Assembly (NCBI RefSeq): GCF_050948175.1 | Contig: NW_027490270.1 | Location: 1 to 64,000, forward strand | Direction: 5' to 3' | Length of the DNA: 64,000 nt | From: Xylocopa sonorina | Taxonomy: Eukaryota; Arthropoda; Insecta; Hymenoptera; Apidae | The notes under the pieces: generated by a model | Databases searched by the model: none | What the model saw: only the letters and a program-made list of their open reading frames with translations | What the model was told of the DNA's origin: nothing | Shown: piece after piece, positions 13,441 to 27,989 of the stretch | Layout of the letters: the number at the start of each line of letters is the position of its first letter | How positions within the stretch are numbered: the first letter of the stretch is position 1 | Made by a program: the position numbers and the translations under genes

Positions 13441-14080
13441 TAATGCTTCCTAAAACGCGATATCGCATCTCAATTCGATGTTTCATGATAAGATATAATA
13501 TTCATTGCGAAGTGTCACGTATACCTCGTACTCACTTCAAAGGAATGTAAATGCGACACTTCCTTGCTAGGAAATATTGTTTGCAGATGTCTACGTATCG
13601 TAGCAGTAGAGTTCTAATGCTTCTTAAAACGCGATATCGCATCTCACTCCTAAGTTTCATGATAAGATATAATATTCATTGCGAAGTGTCATGTATACCT
13701 CGTATTCACTTCAAAAGAATGTAAATGCGACACTTACATGCTAGGAAATAGCGTTTGCAGGTGTCTACGTATCGTAGCAATAGAGTTCTAATGCTTCCTA
13801 AAACGCGATATCGCATCTCACTTCTATGTTTCATGATAAGATATAATATTCATTGCGAAGGGTCATGTATACCTCGTGTTCACTTCAAAAGAATATAAAT
13901 GCGACACATACATGCTAGGAAATAGCGTTTGCTGATGTCTACGTATCGTAGCAATAGGGTTCTAATGCTTCCTAAAACGCGATATCGCATCTCACTTCTA
14001 TGTTTCATGATAAGATATAATATTCATTGCGAAGTGTCATGTATACCTCGTATTCACTTCAAAAGAATGTAAATGTGACA
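13441..14080 (+). repeat. Satellite block repeated at 20,924-21,560
   Basis: The CAATTCGATG monomer, the CTCCTAAGTTTC monomer and the GAATATAAATGCG unit (13,891) recur in the same order at 20,924-21,560 with an offset of 7,483 bp, 43 monomers plus 1 bp. The CAATTCGATG/CTCCTAAG pair also occurs near 10,310-10,510 and 17,100-17,310, so this is one of several dispersed copies of a short cassette. Confidence 0.8.
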
Positions 14081-15795
14081 CTTCCATGCTAGGAAATAGC
14101 GTTTGCAGATGTCTACGCATCGTAGCAATAGATTTCTAATGCTTCTTAAAACGCGATGTCGCATTTCATTTCTATGTTTCGTGATAAGATATAATATTCA
14201 TTTTGGAGTGTTATGTATACCTCGTATTCACTTCAAAAGAATGCAAATGTGACACTTACATGCTAGGAAATAGCGTTTGCAGGTGTCTACGTATCGTAGC
14301 AATAGAGTTCTAATGCTTCCTAAAACGCGATATCGCATCTCACTTCTATGTTTCATGATAAGGTATAATATTCATTGCGAAGGGTCATGTATACCTCGTG
14401 TTCACTTCAAAAGAATGTAAATGCGACACTTCCATGCTAGGAAATAGCGTTTGCAGATGTCTACGGATCGTAGCAATAGATTTCTAATGCTTCTTAAATC
14501 GCGATATGGCATCTCACTTCTATGTTTCATGATAAGATATAATATTCATTGCGAAGTGTCATGTATACCTCGTATTCACTTCAAAGTATGTAAATGTGAC
14601 ACTTCCATGCTAGGAAATAGCGTTTCCAGATTTCAACGTATATTAGCAATAGAGCTCTAATGCTTCTCAAAACGCGATATAGCACCTCATTCCTATGTTT
14701 CATGATAAGATATAATATCCTTTGCGAAGTGCCATGTATATCTCGTATTCACTTCAAAAGAATGTAAATGCGACACTTCCATGCTAGGAAATAGCGTTTG
14801 CAGATGTCTACGGATCGTAGCAATAGAGTTCTAATGCTTCCTAAAACGCGATATCGCATCTCACTTCTATGTTTCATGATAAGATATAATATTCATTGCG
14901 AAGTGTCATGTATACCTCGTATTCACTTCAAAGAAATGTAAATGCGACACTTCCATGCTAGGAAATAGCGTTTGCAGTTGTCTATACGTATCGTAGCAAT
15001 AGAGTTCTAATGCTTCTTAAAACGAGATGTCGCATTTCATTTCTATGTTTCGTGATAAGATATAATATTCATTTTGGAGTGTTATGTATACCTCGTATTC
15101 ACTTCAAAAGAATGTAAATGCGACACTTCCATGCTAGGAAATAGCGTTTGCAGATGTCTACGTATCGTAGCAATAGAGTTCCAGTGCTTCTTAAAACGAG
15201 ATGTCGCATTTCATTTCTATGTTTCGTGATAAGATATAATATTCATTTTGGAGTGTTATGTATACCTCGTATTCACATCACAAGCATGTAAAGCGGCACT
15301 TCCTTGCTAGGAAGTAGCGCTTGCAGATGTCTACGTATCGAAGCAATGGTGTCCTAATGCTTGTCAAAACGCGATATTGCAACTCATTCCTATGCTTCAT
15401 GATAAGATATAATATTCATTGCGAAGTGTCATGTATATCTCGTATTCATTTCAAAGGAATGTAAATGCCAAACTTCCATGCTAGGAAATAGCGTTTGCAG
15501 ATGTCTACGGATCGTAGCAATAGGGTTCTAATGCTTCGTAGAACGCGACAACGCATCTCACTTCTATGTTTCATGCTAAGATATAATATTTATTGCGAAG
15601 TGTCATGTATACCTCCTACTCACTTCAAACGAATGTAAATGCGACACTTTCATGCTAGGAAATAGCGTTTGCAGATGTCTACGTATCGTAGCAATAGAGT
15701 TCAAGTGCTTCTTAAAACGAGATATCGCATCTGACTTCTATGTTTCATGATAAGATATAAGATTCATTGCGAAGTGTCATGTATACCTCGTACTC

Positions 15796-18700
15796 ACATC
15801 ACAAGCATGTAAAAGCGGCACTTCCATGCTAGGGAATAGCGTTTGCAGATGTCAACTTATCGTAGCAATAGAGTTCTAGTGCTTCTTAAAACGCGATATC
15901 GCATCTGACTTCTATGTTTCATGATAAGATATAATATTCATTGGGACGTGTCATGTATACCTCGTATTCACTTCAGAAGAATGTAAATGCGACACTTCCA
16001 TGCTAGGGAATAGCGTTTGCAGATGTCAACATATCGTAGCAATAGGGTTCTAATGCTTCTTAAAACGCGATATCGCATCTCACTTCTATGTTTCATGATA
16101 AGATATAATATTCATTGCGAAGGGTCATGTATGCCTCGTATTCACTTCAAAAGAATGTAAATGCGACACATACATGCTAGGAAATAGCGTTTGCAGATGT
16201 CTACGTATCGTAGCAATAGATTTCTAATGCTTCCTAAAACGCGACATCGCATCACACTTCTATGTTTCATGATAAGATATAATATTCATTGCGAAGTGTC
16301 ATGTATACCTCGTATTCAATTCAAAGAAATGTAAATGCGACACTTCCATGCTAGGAAATAGCGTTTGCAGATGTCTACGTATCGTAGCATTAGAGTTCTA
16401 ATGCTTCTTAAAACGAGATGTCGCACTCCATTTCTATGTTTCGTGATATGATATAATATTCATTTTGGAGTGTTATGTCTACCCCGTATTCACTTCAAAA
16501 GAATGTAAATGTGACACTTCCATGCTAGGAAATAGCGTTTGCAGATGTCTACGTATCGTAGCAATAGAGTCCTAATGGTTCTTAAAACGAGATGTCGCAT
16601 TTCAATTCTATGTTTAGTGATAAGGTATAATATTCATTGTAGAGTGTTATGTATACCTCGTATTCACTTCAAAAGAATGTAAATGCGACACTTTCATGCT
16701 AGGTAATAGCGTTTGCAGATGTCTACGTATCGTAGCAATAGGGTTCTAATGCTTCTTAGAACGCGATATCGCATCTCACTTCTATGTTTCATGCTAAGAT
16801 ATAATATTTATTGCGAAGTGTCATGTATATCTCGTACTCACTTCAAAGGAATGTAAATGCGACACTTCCATGCTAGGAAATAGCGTTTGCAGATGTCGTC
16901 GGATCGTAGCAATAGATTTCTAATGCTTCTTAAATCGCGATATGGCATCTCACTTCTATGTTTCATGATAAGATATAATATTCATTGCGAAGTGTCACGT
17001 ATACCTCGTACTCACTTCAAAGGAATGTAAATGCGACACTTCCTTGCTAGGAAATATTGTTTGCAGATGTCTACGTATCGTAGCAATAGAGTTCTAATGC
17101 TTCCTAAAACGCGATATCGCATCTCAATTCGATGTTTCATGATAAGATATAATATTCATTGCGAAGTGTCACGTATACCTCGTACTCACTTCAAAGGAAT
17201 GTAAATGCGACACTTCCTTGCTAGGAAATATTGTTTGCAGATGTCTACGTATCGTAGCAGTAGAGGTCTAATGCTTCTTAAAACGCGATATCGCATCTCA
17301 CTCCTAAGTTTCATGATAAGATATAATATTCATTGCGAAGTGTCATGTATACCTCGTATTCACTTCAAAAGAATGTAAATGCGACACTTACATGCTAGGA
17401 AATAGCGTTTGCAGGTGTCTACGTATCGTAGCAATAGAGTTCTAATGCTTCCTAAAACGCGATATCGCATCTCACTTCTATGTTTCATGATAAGATATAA
17501 TATTCATTTTGGAGTGTTATGTATACCTCGTATTCACTTCAAAAGAATGCAAATGTGACACTTACATGCTAGGAAATAGCGTTTGCAGGTGTCTACGTAT
17601 CGTAGCAATAGAGTTCTAATGCTTCCTAAAACGCGATATCGCATCTCACTTCTATGTTTCATGATAAGGTATAATATTCATTGCGAAGGGTCATGTATAC
17701 CTCGTGTTCACTTCAAAAGAATGTAAATGCGACACTTCCATGCTAGGAAATAGCGTTTGCAGATGTCTACGGATCGTAGCAATAGATTTCTAATGCTTCT
17801 TAAATCGCGATATGGCATCTCACTTCTATGTTTCATGATAAGAGATAATATTCATTGCGAAGTGTCATGTATACCTCGTATTCACTTCAAAAGTATGTAA
17901 ATGTGACACTTCCATGCTAGGAAATAGCGTTTCCAGATTTCAACGTGTATTAGCAATAGAGCTCCAATGCTTCTCAAAACGCGATATAGCACCTCATTCC
18001 TATGTTTCAGGATAAGATATAATATCCTTTGCGAAGTGCCATGTATATCTCGTATTCACTTCAAAAGAATGTAAATGCGACACTTCCATGCTAGGAAATA
18101 GCGTTTGCAGATGTCTACGGATCGTAGCAATAGAGTTCTAATGCTTCCTAAAACGCGATATCGCATCTCACTTCTATGTTTCATGATAAGATATAATATT
18201 CATTGCGAAGTGTCATGTATACCTCGTATTCACTTCAAAGAAATGTAAATGCGACACTTCCATGCTAGGAAATAGCGTTTGCAGTTGTCTACGTATCGTA
18301 GCAATAGAGTTCTAATGCTTCTTAAAACGAGATGTCGCATTTCATTTCTATGTTTCGTGATAAGATATAATATTCATTTTGGAGTGTTATGTATACCTCG
18401 TATTCACTTCAAAAGAATGTTGATGTGACACTTCTATGCTAGGAAATAGCGTTTGCAGATGTCTACGGATCCTAGCAATAGAGTTCTAACGCTTCCTAAA
18501 ACGCGATATCGCATCTCACTTCTATGTTTCATGATAAGATATAATATTCATTGCGAAGTGTCATGTATACCTCGTATTCACTTCAAGGAAATGTAAATGC
18601 GACACTTCCATGCTAGGAAATAGCGTTTGCAGATGTCTACGTATCGTAGCAATAGAGTTCCAGTGCTTCTTAAAACGAGATGTCGCATTTCATTTCTATG

Positions 18701-20225
18701 TTTCGTGATAAGATATAATATTCATTTTGGAGTGTTATGTATACCACGTATTCACTTCAAAAGAATGTAAATGCGACACTTCCTTGCTAGGAAATATCGT
18801 TTGCAGATGTCTACGTATCGCAGCAATAGTGTTCTAATGCTTCTTAAAACGAGATGTCGCATGTCATTTCTATGTTTCGTGATAAGGTATAATATTCATT
18901 GTAGAGTGTTATGTATACCTCGTATTCACTTCAAAAGAATGTAAATGCGACACTTCCATGCTAGGAAATAGCGTTTACAGATGTCTACGGATCGTAGCAA
19001 TAGAGTTCTAATGCTTCTTAAAACGCGATATCGCATCTCACTTCTATGTTTCATGATAAGATATAATATTCATTGCGAAGTGTCATGTATACCTCGTATT
19101 CACTTCAAAAGAATGTAAGTGCGACGCTTACATGCTAGGAAATAGCGTTTACAGGTGTCTACGTATCATAGCAATAGAGTTGTAATGCTTCCTAATACGC
19201 GATATCGCATCACACTACTATGTTTCATGATAAGATATAATATTCATTGCGAAGGGTTATGTATACCTCGTATTCACTTCAAAAGAATGTAAATGCGACA
19301 CATACATGCTAGGAAATAGCTGTTGCAGATGTTTACGTATCGTAGCAATAGAGTTCTAATGCATCTTAAAACGAGATGTCGCATTTCTTTTCTATGTATC
19401 GTGATAAGATATAATATTCATTTTGGAGTGTTATGTATACCTCGTATTCACTTCAAGCGAATGTAAATGCGACACTTCCATGCTAGGAAATAGCGTTTGC
19501 AGATGTCTACGTATCGTAGCAATAGAGTTCTAATGCTTCTTAAAACGCGATATCGCATCTCACTTCTATGTTTCACGATAAGATATAATATTCATTGCGA
19601 AGTGTCATGTATACCTCGTATTCACTTCAAAAGAATGTAAATGCGAGTATTCCTTGCTCGGATATAGCGCTTGCAGATGCCTACGTATCGAAGCAATAGA
19701 GTTCCAATGCTTCTTAAATCGCGATATCGCGTCACACTTCTATGTTTCATGATAAGGTATAATATTCATTTGCGAAGGGTCATGTATACCTCGTATTCAC
19801 TTCAAAAGAATGTAAATGCGACACATACATGCTAGGAAATAGCGTTTGCAGATGTCTACGTATCGTAGCAATAGAGTTCTAATGCTTCTTAAAACGAGAT
19901 GTCGCATTTCATTTCTATGTTTCGTGATAAGATATAATATTCATTTTGGAGTGTTATGTATACCTCGTATTCACTTCAAAAGAATGTAGATGTGACACTT
20001 CCAGGCTAGGAAATAGCGTTTGCAGATGTCTACGCATCCTAGCAATAGAGTTCTAACGCTTCCTAAAACGCGATATCGCATCTCACTTCTATGTTTCATT
20101 ATAAGATATAATATTCATTGCGTAGGGTCATGTATACCTCGTGTTCACTTCAAAAGAATGTAAATGCGACACATACATGCTAGGAAATAGCGTTTGCAGA
20201 TGTCTACGTATCGTAGCAATAGAGT
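15796..20225 (+). repeat. 4.4-kb satellite duplication, right copy
   Basis: Partner of 9,009-13,440. Its left neighbour (15,270-15,796) matches the three monomers that copy 2 lacks but that are present at 3,270-3,790. This copy is therefore a mosaic: its left end resembles the first block and its right end the second. The junction near 15,265 is a hybrid monomer, with a type B front (TTTGGAGTGTTATG) joined to the CACATCACAAGCATG tail. Confidence 0.88.
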
Positions 20226-21829
20226 TCTAATGCTTCCTAAAACGCGATATCGCATCACACTTCTATGTTTCATAATTAGATATAATATTCATTGCGAAGT
20301 GTCATGTATACCTCGTATTCACTTCAAGGAAATGTAAATGCGACACTTCCATGCTAGGAAATAGCGTTTGCAGATGTCTACGTATCGTAGCAATAGAGTT
20401 CCAGTGCGTCTTAAAACGAGATGTCGCATTTCATTTCTATGTTTCGTGATAAGATATAACATTCATTTTGGAGTGTTATGTATACCTCGTATTCACTTCA
20501 AAAGAATGTAAATGCGACACTTCCTTGCTAGGAAATAGCGTTTGCAGATGTCTACGTATCGCAGCAATAGTGTTCTAATGCTCCTTAAAACGAGATGTCG
20601 CATGTCATTTCTATGTTTCGTGATAAGGTATAATATTCATTGTAGAGTGTTATGTATACCTCGTATACACTTCAAAAGAATGTAAATGCGACACTTCCAT
20701 GCTAGGAAATAGCGTTTGCAGATGTCTACGTATCGTAGCAATAGAGTTCTAATGCTTCCTAAAGCGCGATATCGCATCTCAATTCGATGTTTCATGATAA
20801 GATATAATATTCATTGCGAAGTGTCACGTATACCTCGTACTCACTTCAAAGGAATGTAAATGCGACACTTCCTTGCTAGGAAATATTGTTTGCAGATGTC
20901 TACGTATCGTAGCAATAGAGTTCTAATGCTTCCTAAAACGCGATATCGCATCTCAATTCGATGTTTCATGATAAGATATAATATTCATTGCGAAGTGTCA
21001 CGTATACCTCGTACTCACTTCAAAGGAATGTAAATGCGACACTTCCTTGCTAGGAAATATTGTTTGCAGATGTCTACGTATCGTAGCAGTAGAGTTCTAA
21101 TGCTTCTTAAAACGCGATATCGCATCTCACTCCTAAGTTTCATGATAAGATATAATATTCATTGCGAAGTGTCATGTATACCTCGTATTTACTTCAAAAG
21201 AATGTAAATGCGACACTTACATGCTAGGAAATAGCGTTTGCAGGTGTCTACGTATCGTAGCAATAGAGTTCTAATGCTTCCTAAAACGCGATATCGCATC
21301 TCACTTCTATGTTTCATGATAAGATATAATATTCATTGCGAAGGGTCATGTATACCTCGTGTTCACTTCAAAAGAATATAAATGCGACACATACATGCTA
21401 GGAAATAGCGTTTGCTGATGTCTACGTATCGTAGCAATAGGGTTCTAATGCTTCCTAAAACGCGATATCGCATCTCACTTCTATGTTTCATGATAAGATA
21501 TAATATTCATTGCGAAGTGTCATGTATACCTCGTATTCACTTCAAAAGAATGTAAATGCGACACTTCCTTGCTAGGAAATATCGTTTGCAGATGTCTACG
21601 TATCGCAGGAATAGTGTTCTAATGCTTCTTAAAACGAGATGTCGCATGTCATTTCTATGTTTCGTGATAAGGTATAATATTCATTGTAGAGTGTTATGTA
21701 TACCTCGTATTCACTTCAAAAGAATGTAAATGCGACACTTCCATGCTAGGAAATAGCGTTTGCAGATGTCTACGGATCGTAGCAATAGAGTTCTAATGCT
21801 TCTTAAAACGCGATATCGCATCTCACTTC

Positions 21830-23340
21830 TATGTTTCGTGATAGGATATAATATTCGTTGTAGAGTGTTAAGTATACCTCGTATTCACTTCAAAAGAATG
21901 TAAATGCGACACTTCCATGCTAGGAAATAGCGTGTGCAGATGTCTACGTATCGTAGCAATAGAGTTCTAATGCTTCTTAAAACGCGATATCGCATCACAC
22001 TTCTATGTTTCATGATAAGATATAATATTCATTGCGAAGTGTCATGTATACCTTGTATTCACTTCAAAGGAATGTAAATGCGACACATACATGCTAGGAA
22101 ATAGCGGTTGCAGATGTTTACGTATCGTAGCAATAGAGTTCTAATGCTTCTTAAAACAAGATGTCGCGTTTCATTTCTATGTTTCGTGATAAGATATAAT
22201 ATTCATTTTGGAGTGTTATGTATACCTCGTATTCACTTCAAGAGAATGTAAATGCGACACTTCCATGCTAGGAAATAGCGTTTGCAGATGTCTACGTATA
22301 TTAGCAATAGAGTTCTAATGCTTCTCAAAACGCGATATAACACCTCATTCCTATGTTTCATGATAAGATATAATATTCTTTGCGAAGTGTCATGTATATC
22401 TCGTATTCACTTCAAAAGAATGTAAATGCGACACTTCCATGCTAGGAAATAGCGTTTGCAGATGTATACGTATCGTAGCAATAGAGTTCTAATGCTTCTT
22501 AAAACGAGATGTCGCATTTTTTTCTATGTTTCTTGATAAGATATAATATTCATTTTGGAGTGTTATGTATACCTCGTATTCACTCCAAAAGAATGTAAAT
22601 GCGACACTTCCATGCTAGGAAATAGCGTTTGCAGATGTCTACGGATCGTAGCAATAGAGTTCTAACGCTTCCTAAAACGCGATATCGCATCTCACTTCTA
22701 TGTTTCATGATAAGATATAATATTCATTGCGAAGGGTCATGTATACCTCGTATTCACTTCAAAAGAATGTAAATGCGACACTTCCATGCTAGGAAATAGC
22801 GTTTTCAGATGTCTACGGATCGTAGCAATAGAGTTCTAATGCTTACTAAAACGCGATATCGCATCACACTTCTATGTTTCATGATAGGATATAATATTCA
22901 TTGCGAAGTGTCATGTATACCTCGTATTCAATTCAAAGAAATGTAAATGCGACACATACATGCTAGGAAATAGCGTTTGCAGATGTCTACGTATAGTAGC
23001 AATAGAGTTCTAATGCATCTTAAAACGAGATGTCGCATTTCATTTCTATGTATCGTGATAAGATATAATATTCATTTTGGAGTGTTACGTATACCTCGTA
23101 TTCACTTCAAGCGAATGTAAATGCGACACTTCCATGCTAGGAAATAGCGTTTGCAGATGTCTACGTATATTAGCAATAGAGTTCTAATGCTTCTCAAAAC
23201 GCGATATAGCACCTCATTCCTATGTTTCATGATAAGATATAATATTCTTTGCGAAGTGTCATGTATATCTCGTATTCACTTCAAAAGAATGTAAATGCGA
23301 CACTTCCATGCTAGGAAATAGCGTTTGCAGATGTCTACGT
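21830..23340 (+). repeat. Satellite block repeated at about 27,400-28,900
   Basis: Markers in order are GATAGGATATAATATTCGTTG (about 21,842), TAGCGTGTGCAG, CCTTGTATTCAC, AACAAGATGTCGCG, ATATAACACC, GATGTATACG (22,461) and CGTTTTCAGATG. The same series appears from about 27,405. The position of TATACG (22,465 and 28,031) gives an offset of 5,566 bp, 32 monomers minus 2 bp. The later copy is the founder of the 869-bp tandem units that follow it. Confidence 0.85.
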
Positions 23341-24180
23341 ATCGTAGCAATAGAGTTCTAATGCTTCTTAAAACGAGATGTCGCATTTCATTTCTATGTT
23401 TAGTGATAAGATATAATATTCATTGCGAAGTGTCATGTATACCTTGTATTCACTTCAAGGAAATGTAAATGCGACACTTCCATGCTAGGAAATAGCGTTT
23501 GCAGATGTCTACGTATCGTAGCAATAGAGTTCCAGTGCGTCTTAAAACGAGATGTCGCATTTCATTTCTATGTTTCGTGATAAGATATAATATTCATTTT
23601 GGAGTGTTATATATACCTCGTATTCACTTCAAAAGAATGTAAATGCGACACTTCCTTGCTAGGAAATATTGTTTGCAGATGTCTACGCATCGTAGCAATA
23701 GAGTTCTAATGCTTCTTAAAACGTGATGTCGCATTTCATTTGTGTGTTTCGTGATAAGATATAATATTCATTTGGAGTGTTATGTATACCTCGTATTCAC
23801 TTCAAAAGAATTTAAATGTGACACTTCCATGCTAGGAAATAGCGTTTGCAGATGTCTACGTATCGCAGCAATAGTGTTCTAATGCTTCTTAAAACGAGAT
23901 GTCGCATTTCATTTCTATGTTTCGTGATAAGGTATAATATACATTGCAGAATGTTATGTATATCTCGTATTCACTTCAAAGGAATGTAAACGCGACGCTT
24001 CCATGCTAGGAAATAGCGGTTGCAGATGTTTACGTATCGTAGCAATAGAGTTCTAATGCTTCTTAAAACGAGATGTCGCATTTCATTTCTATGTTTCGTG
24101 ATAAGATATAATATTCATTTTGGAGTGTTATGTATACCTCGTATTCACTTCAAGAGATTGTAAATGCGACACTTCCATGC

Positions 24181-26617
24181 TAGGAAATAGCGTTTGCAGA
24201 TGTCTACGTATATTAGCAATAGAGTTCTAGTGCTTCTCAAAACGCGATATAGTACCTCATTCCTATGTTTCATGATAAGATATAATATTCTTTGCGAAGT
24301 GTCATGTGTATCTCGTATTCACTTCAAAAGAATGTAAATGCGACACTTCCATGCTAGGAAATAGCGTTTGCAGCTTTCTACGCATCGTAGCAATAGAGTT
24401 CTAATGCTTCCCAAAACGCGATATCGCATCTCACTTCTATGTTCCATGATAAGATATAATATTCACTGCGAAGTGTCATGTATACCTCGTATTCACTTTA
24501 AAAGAATGTAAATGCGACACTTCCTTGCTAGGAAATATTGTTTGCAGATGTTTACGTATCGTAGCAATAGACTTCTAATGCTTCTTAAAACGCGATTTCG
24601 CATCTCACATCTATGTTTCATGATAAGGTATAATATTCATTGCGAAGTGTCATGAATACCTCGTATTCACTTCAAAAGAATGTAAGTGCGACACGTACGT
24701 GCTTGGAAATAGAGTTTGCAGATGTCTACGTACCGTAGCAATAGAGTTCTAATGCTTCCTAAAACGCGGTATCGCATCTCACATCTATGTTTCATGATAA
24801 GATATGATATTCATTGCGGAGTATCATGTATACCTCGTATTCACTTCAAAAGAATGTAAATGCGACACTTCCATGCTAGGAAATAGCGTTTGCAGTTGTC
24901 TACGTATCGTAGCAATAGAGTTCTAATGCTTCTTAAAACGAGATGTCGCATTTCATTTCTATGTTTCGTGATAAGATATAATATTCATTTTGGAGTGTTA
25001 TGTATACCTCGTATTCACTTCAAAAGAATGTAGATGTGACACTTCCAGGCTAGGAAATAGCGTTTGCAGATGTCTACGGATCCTAGCAATAGAGTTCTAA
25101 CGCTTCCTAAAACGCGATATCGCATCTCACTTCTATGTTTCACGATAAGATATAATATTCATTGCGAAGGGTCATGTATACCTCGTGTTCACTTCAAAAG
25201 AATGTAAATGCGACACATACATGCTAGGAAATAGCGTTTGCAGATGTCTACGTATCGTAGCAATAGAGTTCTAATGCTTCCTAATACGCGATATCGCATC
25301 ACACTACTATGTTTCATGATAAGATATAATATTCATTTTGGAGTGTTATGTATACCTCGTATTCACTTCAAGCGAATGTAAATGCGACACTTCCATGCTA
25401 GGAAATAGCGTTTGCAGATGTCTACGTATATTAGCAATAGAGTTCTAGTGCTTCTCAAAACGCGATATAGTACCTCATGCCTATGTTTCATGATAAGATA
25501 TAATATTCTTTGCGAAGTGTCATGTGTATCTCGTATTCACTTCAAAAGAATGTAAATGCGACACTTCCATGCTAGGAAATAGCGTTTGCAGCTTTCTACG
25601 CATCGTAGCAATAGAGTTCTAATGCTTCCCAAAACGCGATATCGCATCTCACTTCTATGTTCCATGATAAGATATAATATTCACTGCGAAGTGTCATGTA
25701 TACCTCGTATTCACTTTAAAAGAATGTAAATGCGACACTTCCTTGCTAGGAAATATTGTTTGCAGATGTTTACGTATCGTAGCAATAGACTTCTAATGCT
25801 TCTTAAAACGCGATTTCGCATCTCACATCTATGTTTCATGATAAGGTATAATATTCATTGCGAAGTGTCATGAATACCTCGTATTCACTTCAAAAGAATG
25901 TAAGTGCGACACGTACGTGCTTGGAAATAGAGTTTGCAGATGTCTACGTACCGTAGCAATAGAGTTCTAATGCTTCCTAAAACGCGGTATCGCATCTCAC
26001 ATCTATGTTTCATGATAAGATATGATATTCATTGCGGAGTATCATGTATACCTCGTATTCACTTCAAAAGAATGTAAATGCGACACTTCCATGCTAGGAA
26101 ATAGCGTTTGCAGTTGTCTACGTATCGTAGCAATAGAGTTCTAATGCTTCTTAAAACGAGATGTCGCATTTCATTTCTATGTTTCGTGATAAGATATAAT
26201 ATTCATTTTGGAGTGTTATGTATACCTCGTATTCACTTCAAAAGAATGTAGATGTGACACTTCCAGGCTAGGAAATAGCGTTTGCAGATGTCTACGGATC
26301 CTAGCAATAGAGTTCTAACGCTTCCTAAAACGCGATATCGCATCTCACTTCTATGTTTCACGATAAGATATAATATTCATTGCGAAGGGTCATGTATACC
26401 TCGTGTTCACTTCAAAAGAATGTAAATGCGACACATACATGCTAGGAAATAGCGTTTGCAGATGTCTACGTATCGTAGCAATAGAGTTCTAATGCTTCCT
26501 AATACGCGATATCGCATCACACTACTATGTTTCATGATAAGATATAATATTCATTTTGGAGTGTTATGTATACCTCGTATTCACTTCAAGCGAATGTAAA
26601 TGCGACACTTCCATGCT
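24181..26617 (+). repeat. Tandem duplication of a 7-monomer unit (2 x 1,218 bp)
   Basis: The blocks 24,181-25,398 and 25,399-26,616 are contiguous copies, 1,218 bp (7 x 174) each. Markers present in both include CTAGTGCTTCTC with ATAGTACCTCAT, GCAGCTTTCTACGC, TGTTCCATGATAAG, GACACGTACGTGCTTGG, CGTACCGTAGC, AACGCGGTATCG, GATATGATATTC and CTTCCAGGCTAGG. Near-identity of the copies, with single differences such as CTCATTCC against CTCATGCC, indicates a recent event. Confidence 0.92.
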
Positions 26618-27989
26618 AGGAAATAGCGTTTGCAGATGTCTACGTATATTAGCAATAGAGTTCTAATGCTTCTCAAAACGCGATATAGCACCTCATTCCT
26701 ATGTTTCATGATAAGATATAATATTCTTTGCGAAGTGTCATGTATATCTCGTATTCACTTCAAAAGAATGTAAATACGACACTTCCATGCTAGGAAATAG
26801 CGTTTGCAGATGTCTACGTATCGTAGCAATAGAGTTCTAATGCTTCTTAAAACGAGATGTCGCATTTCATTTCTATGTTTAGTGATAAGATATAATATTC
26901 ATTTTGGAGTGTTATATATACCTCGTATTCACTTCAAAAGAATGTAAATGCGACACTTCCTTGCTAGGAAATATTGTTTGCAGATGTCTACGCATCGTAG
27001 CAATAGAGTTCTAATGCTTCTTAAAACGTGATGTCGCATTTCATTTGTATGTTTAGTGATAAGATATAATATTCATTTTGGAGTGTTATGTATACCTCGT
27101 ATTCACTTCAAAAGAATTTAAATGTGACACTTCCATGCTAGGAAATAGCGTTTGCAGATGTCTACGTATCGCAGCAATAGAGTTCTAATGCTTCTCAAAA
27201 CGCGATATAGCACCTCATTCCTATGTTTCATGATAAGATATAATATTCTTTGCGAAGTGTCATGTATATCCCGTATTCACTTCAAAAGAATGTAAATGCG
27301 ACTCTTCCATGCTAGGAAATAGCGTTTGCAGATGTCTACGTATCGCAGAAATACTGTTCTAATGCTTCTTAAAACGAGATGCCGCATTTCATACCTATGT
27401 TTCGTGATAGGATATAATATTCATTGTAGAGTGTTAAGTATACCTCGTATTCACTTCAAAAGAATGTAAATGCGACACTTCCATGCTAGGAAATAGCGTG
27501 TGCAGATGTCTACGTATCGTAGCAATAGAGTTCTAATGCTTCTTAAAACGCGATATCGCATCACACTTCTATGTTTCATGATAAGATATAATATTCATTG
27601 CGAAGTGTCATGTATACCTTGTATTCACTTCAAAGGAATGTAAATGCGACACATACATGCTAGGAAATAGCGGTTGCAGATGTTTACGTATCGTAGCAAT
27701 AGAGTTCTAATGCTTCTTAAAACAAGATGTCGCGTTTCATTTCTATGTTTCGTGATAAGATATAATATTCATTTTGGAGTGTTATGTATACCTCGTATTC
27801 ACTTCAAGAGAATGTAAATGCGACACTTCCATGCTAGGAAATAGCGTTTGCAGATGTCTACGTATATTAGCAATAGAGTTCTAATGCTTCTCAAAACGCG
27901 ATATAACACCTCATTCCTATGTTTCCTGATAAGATATAATATTCTTTGCGAAGTGTCATGTATATCTCGTATTCACTTCAAAAGAATGT

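Noticed and set aside
14451..14660. 69-codon frame starting MQMSTDRS, and similar frames at 58,282-58,491 and 59,149-59,358
   Set aside because: All are the same satellite frame read through just over one monomer; neighbouring monomers have stops in it.
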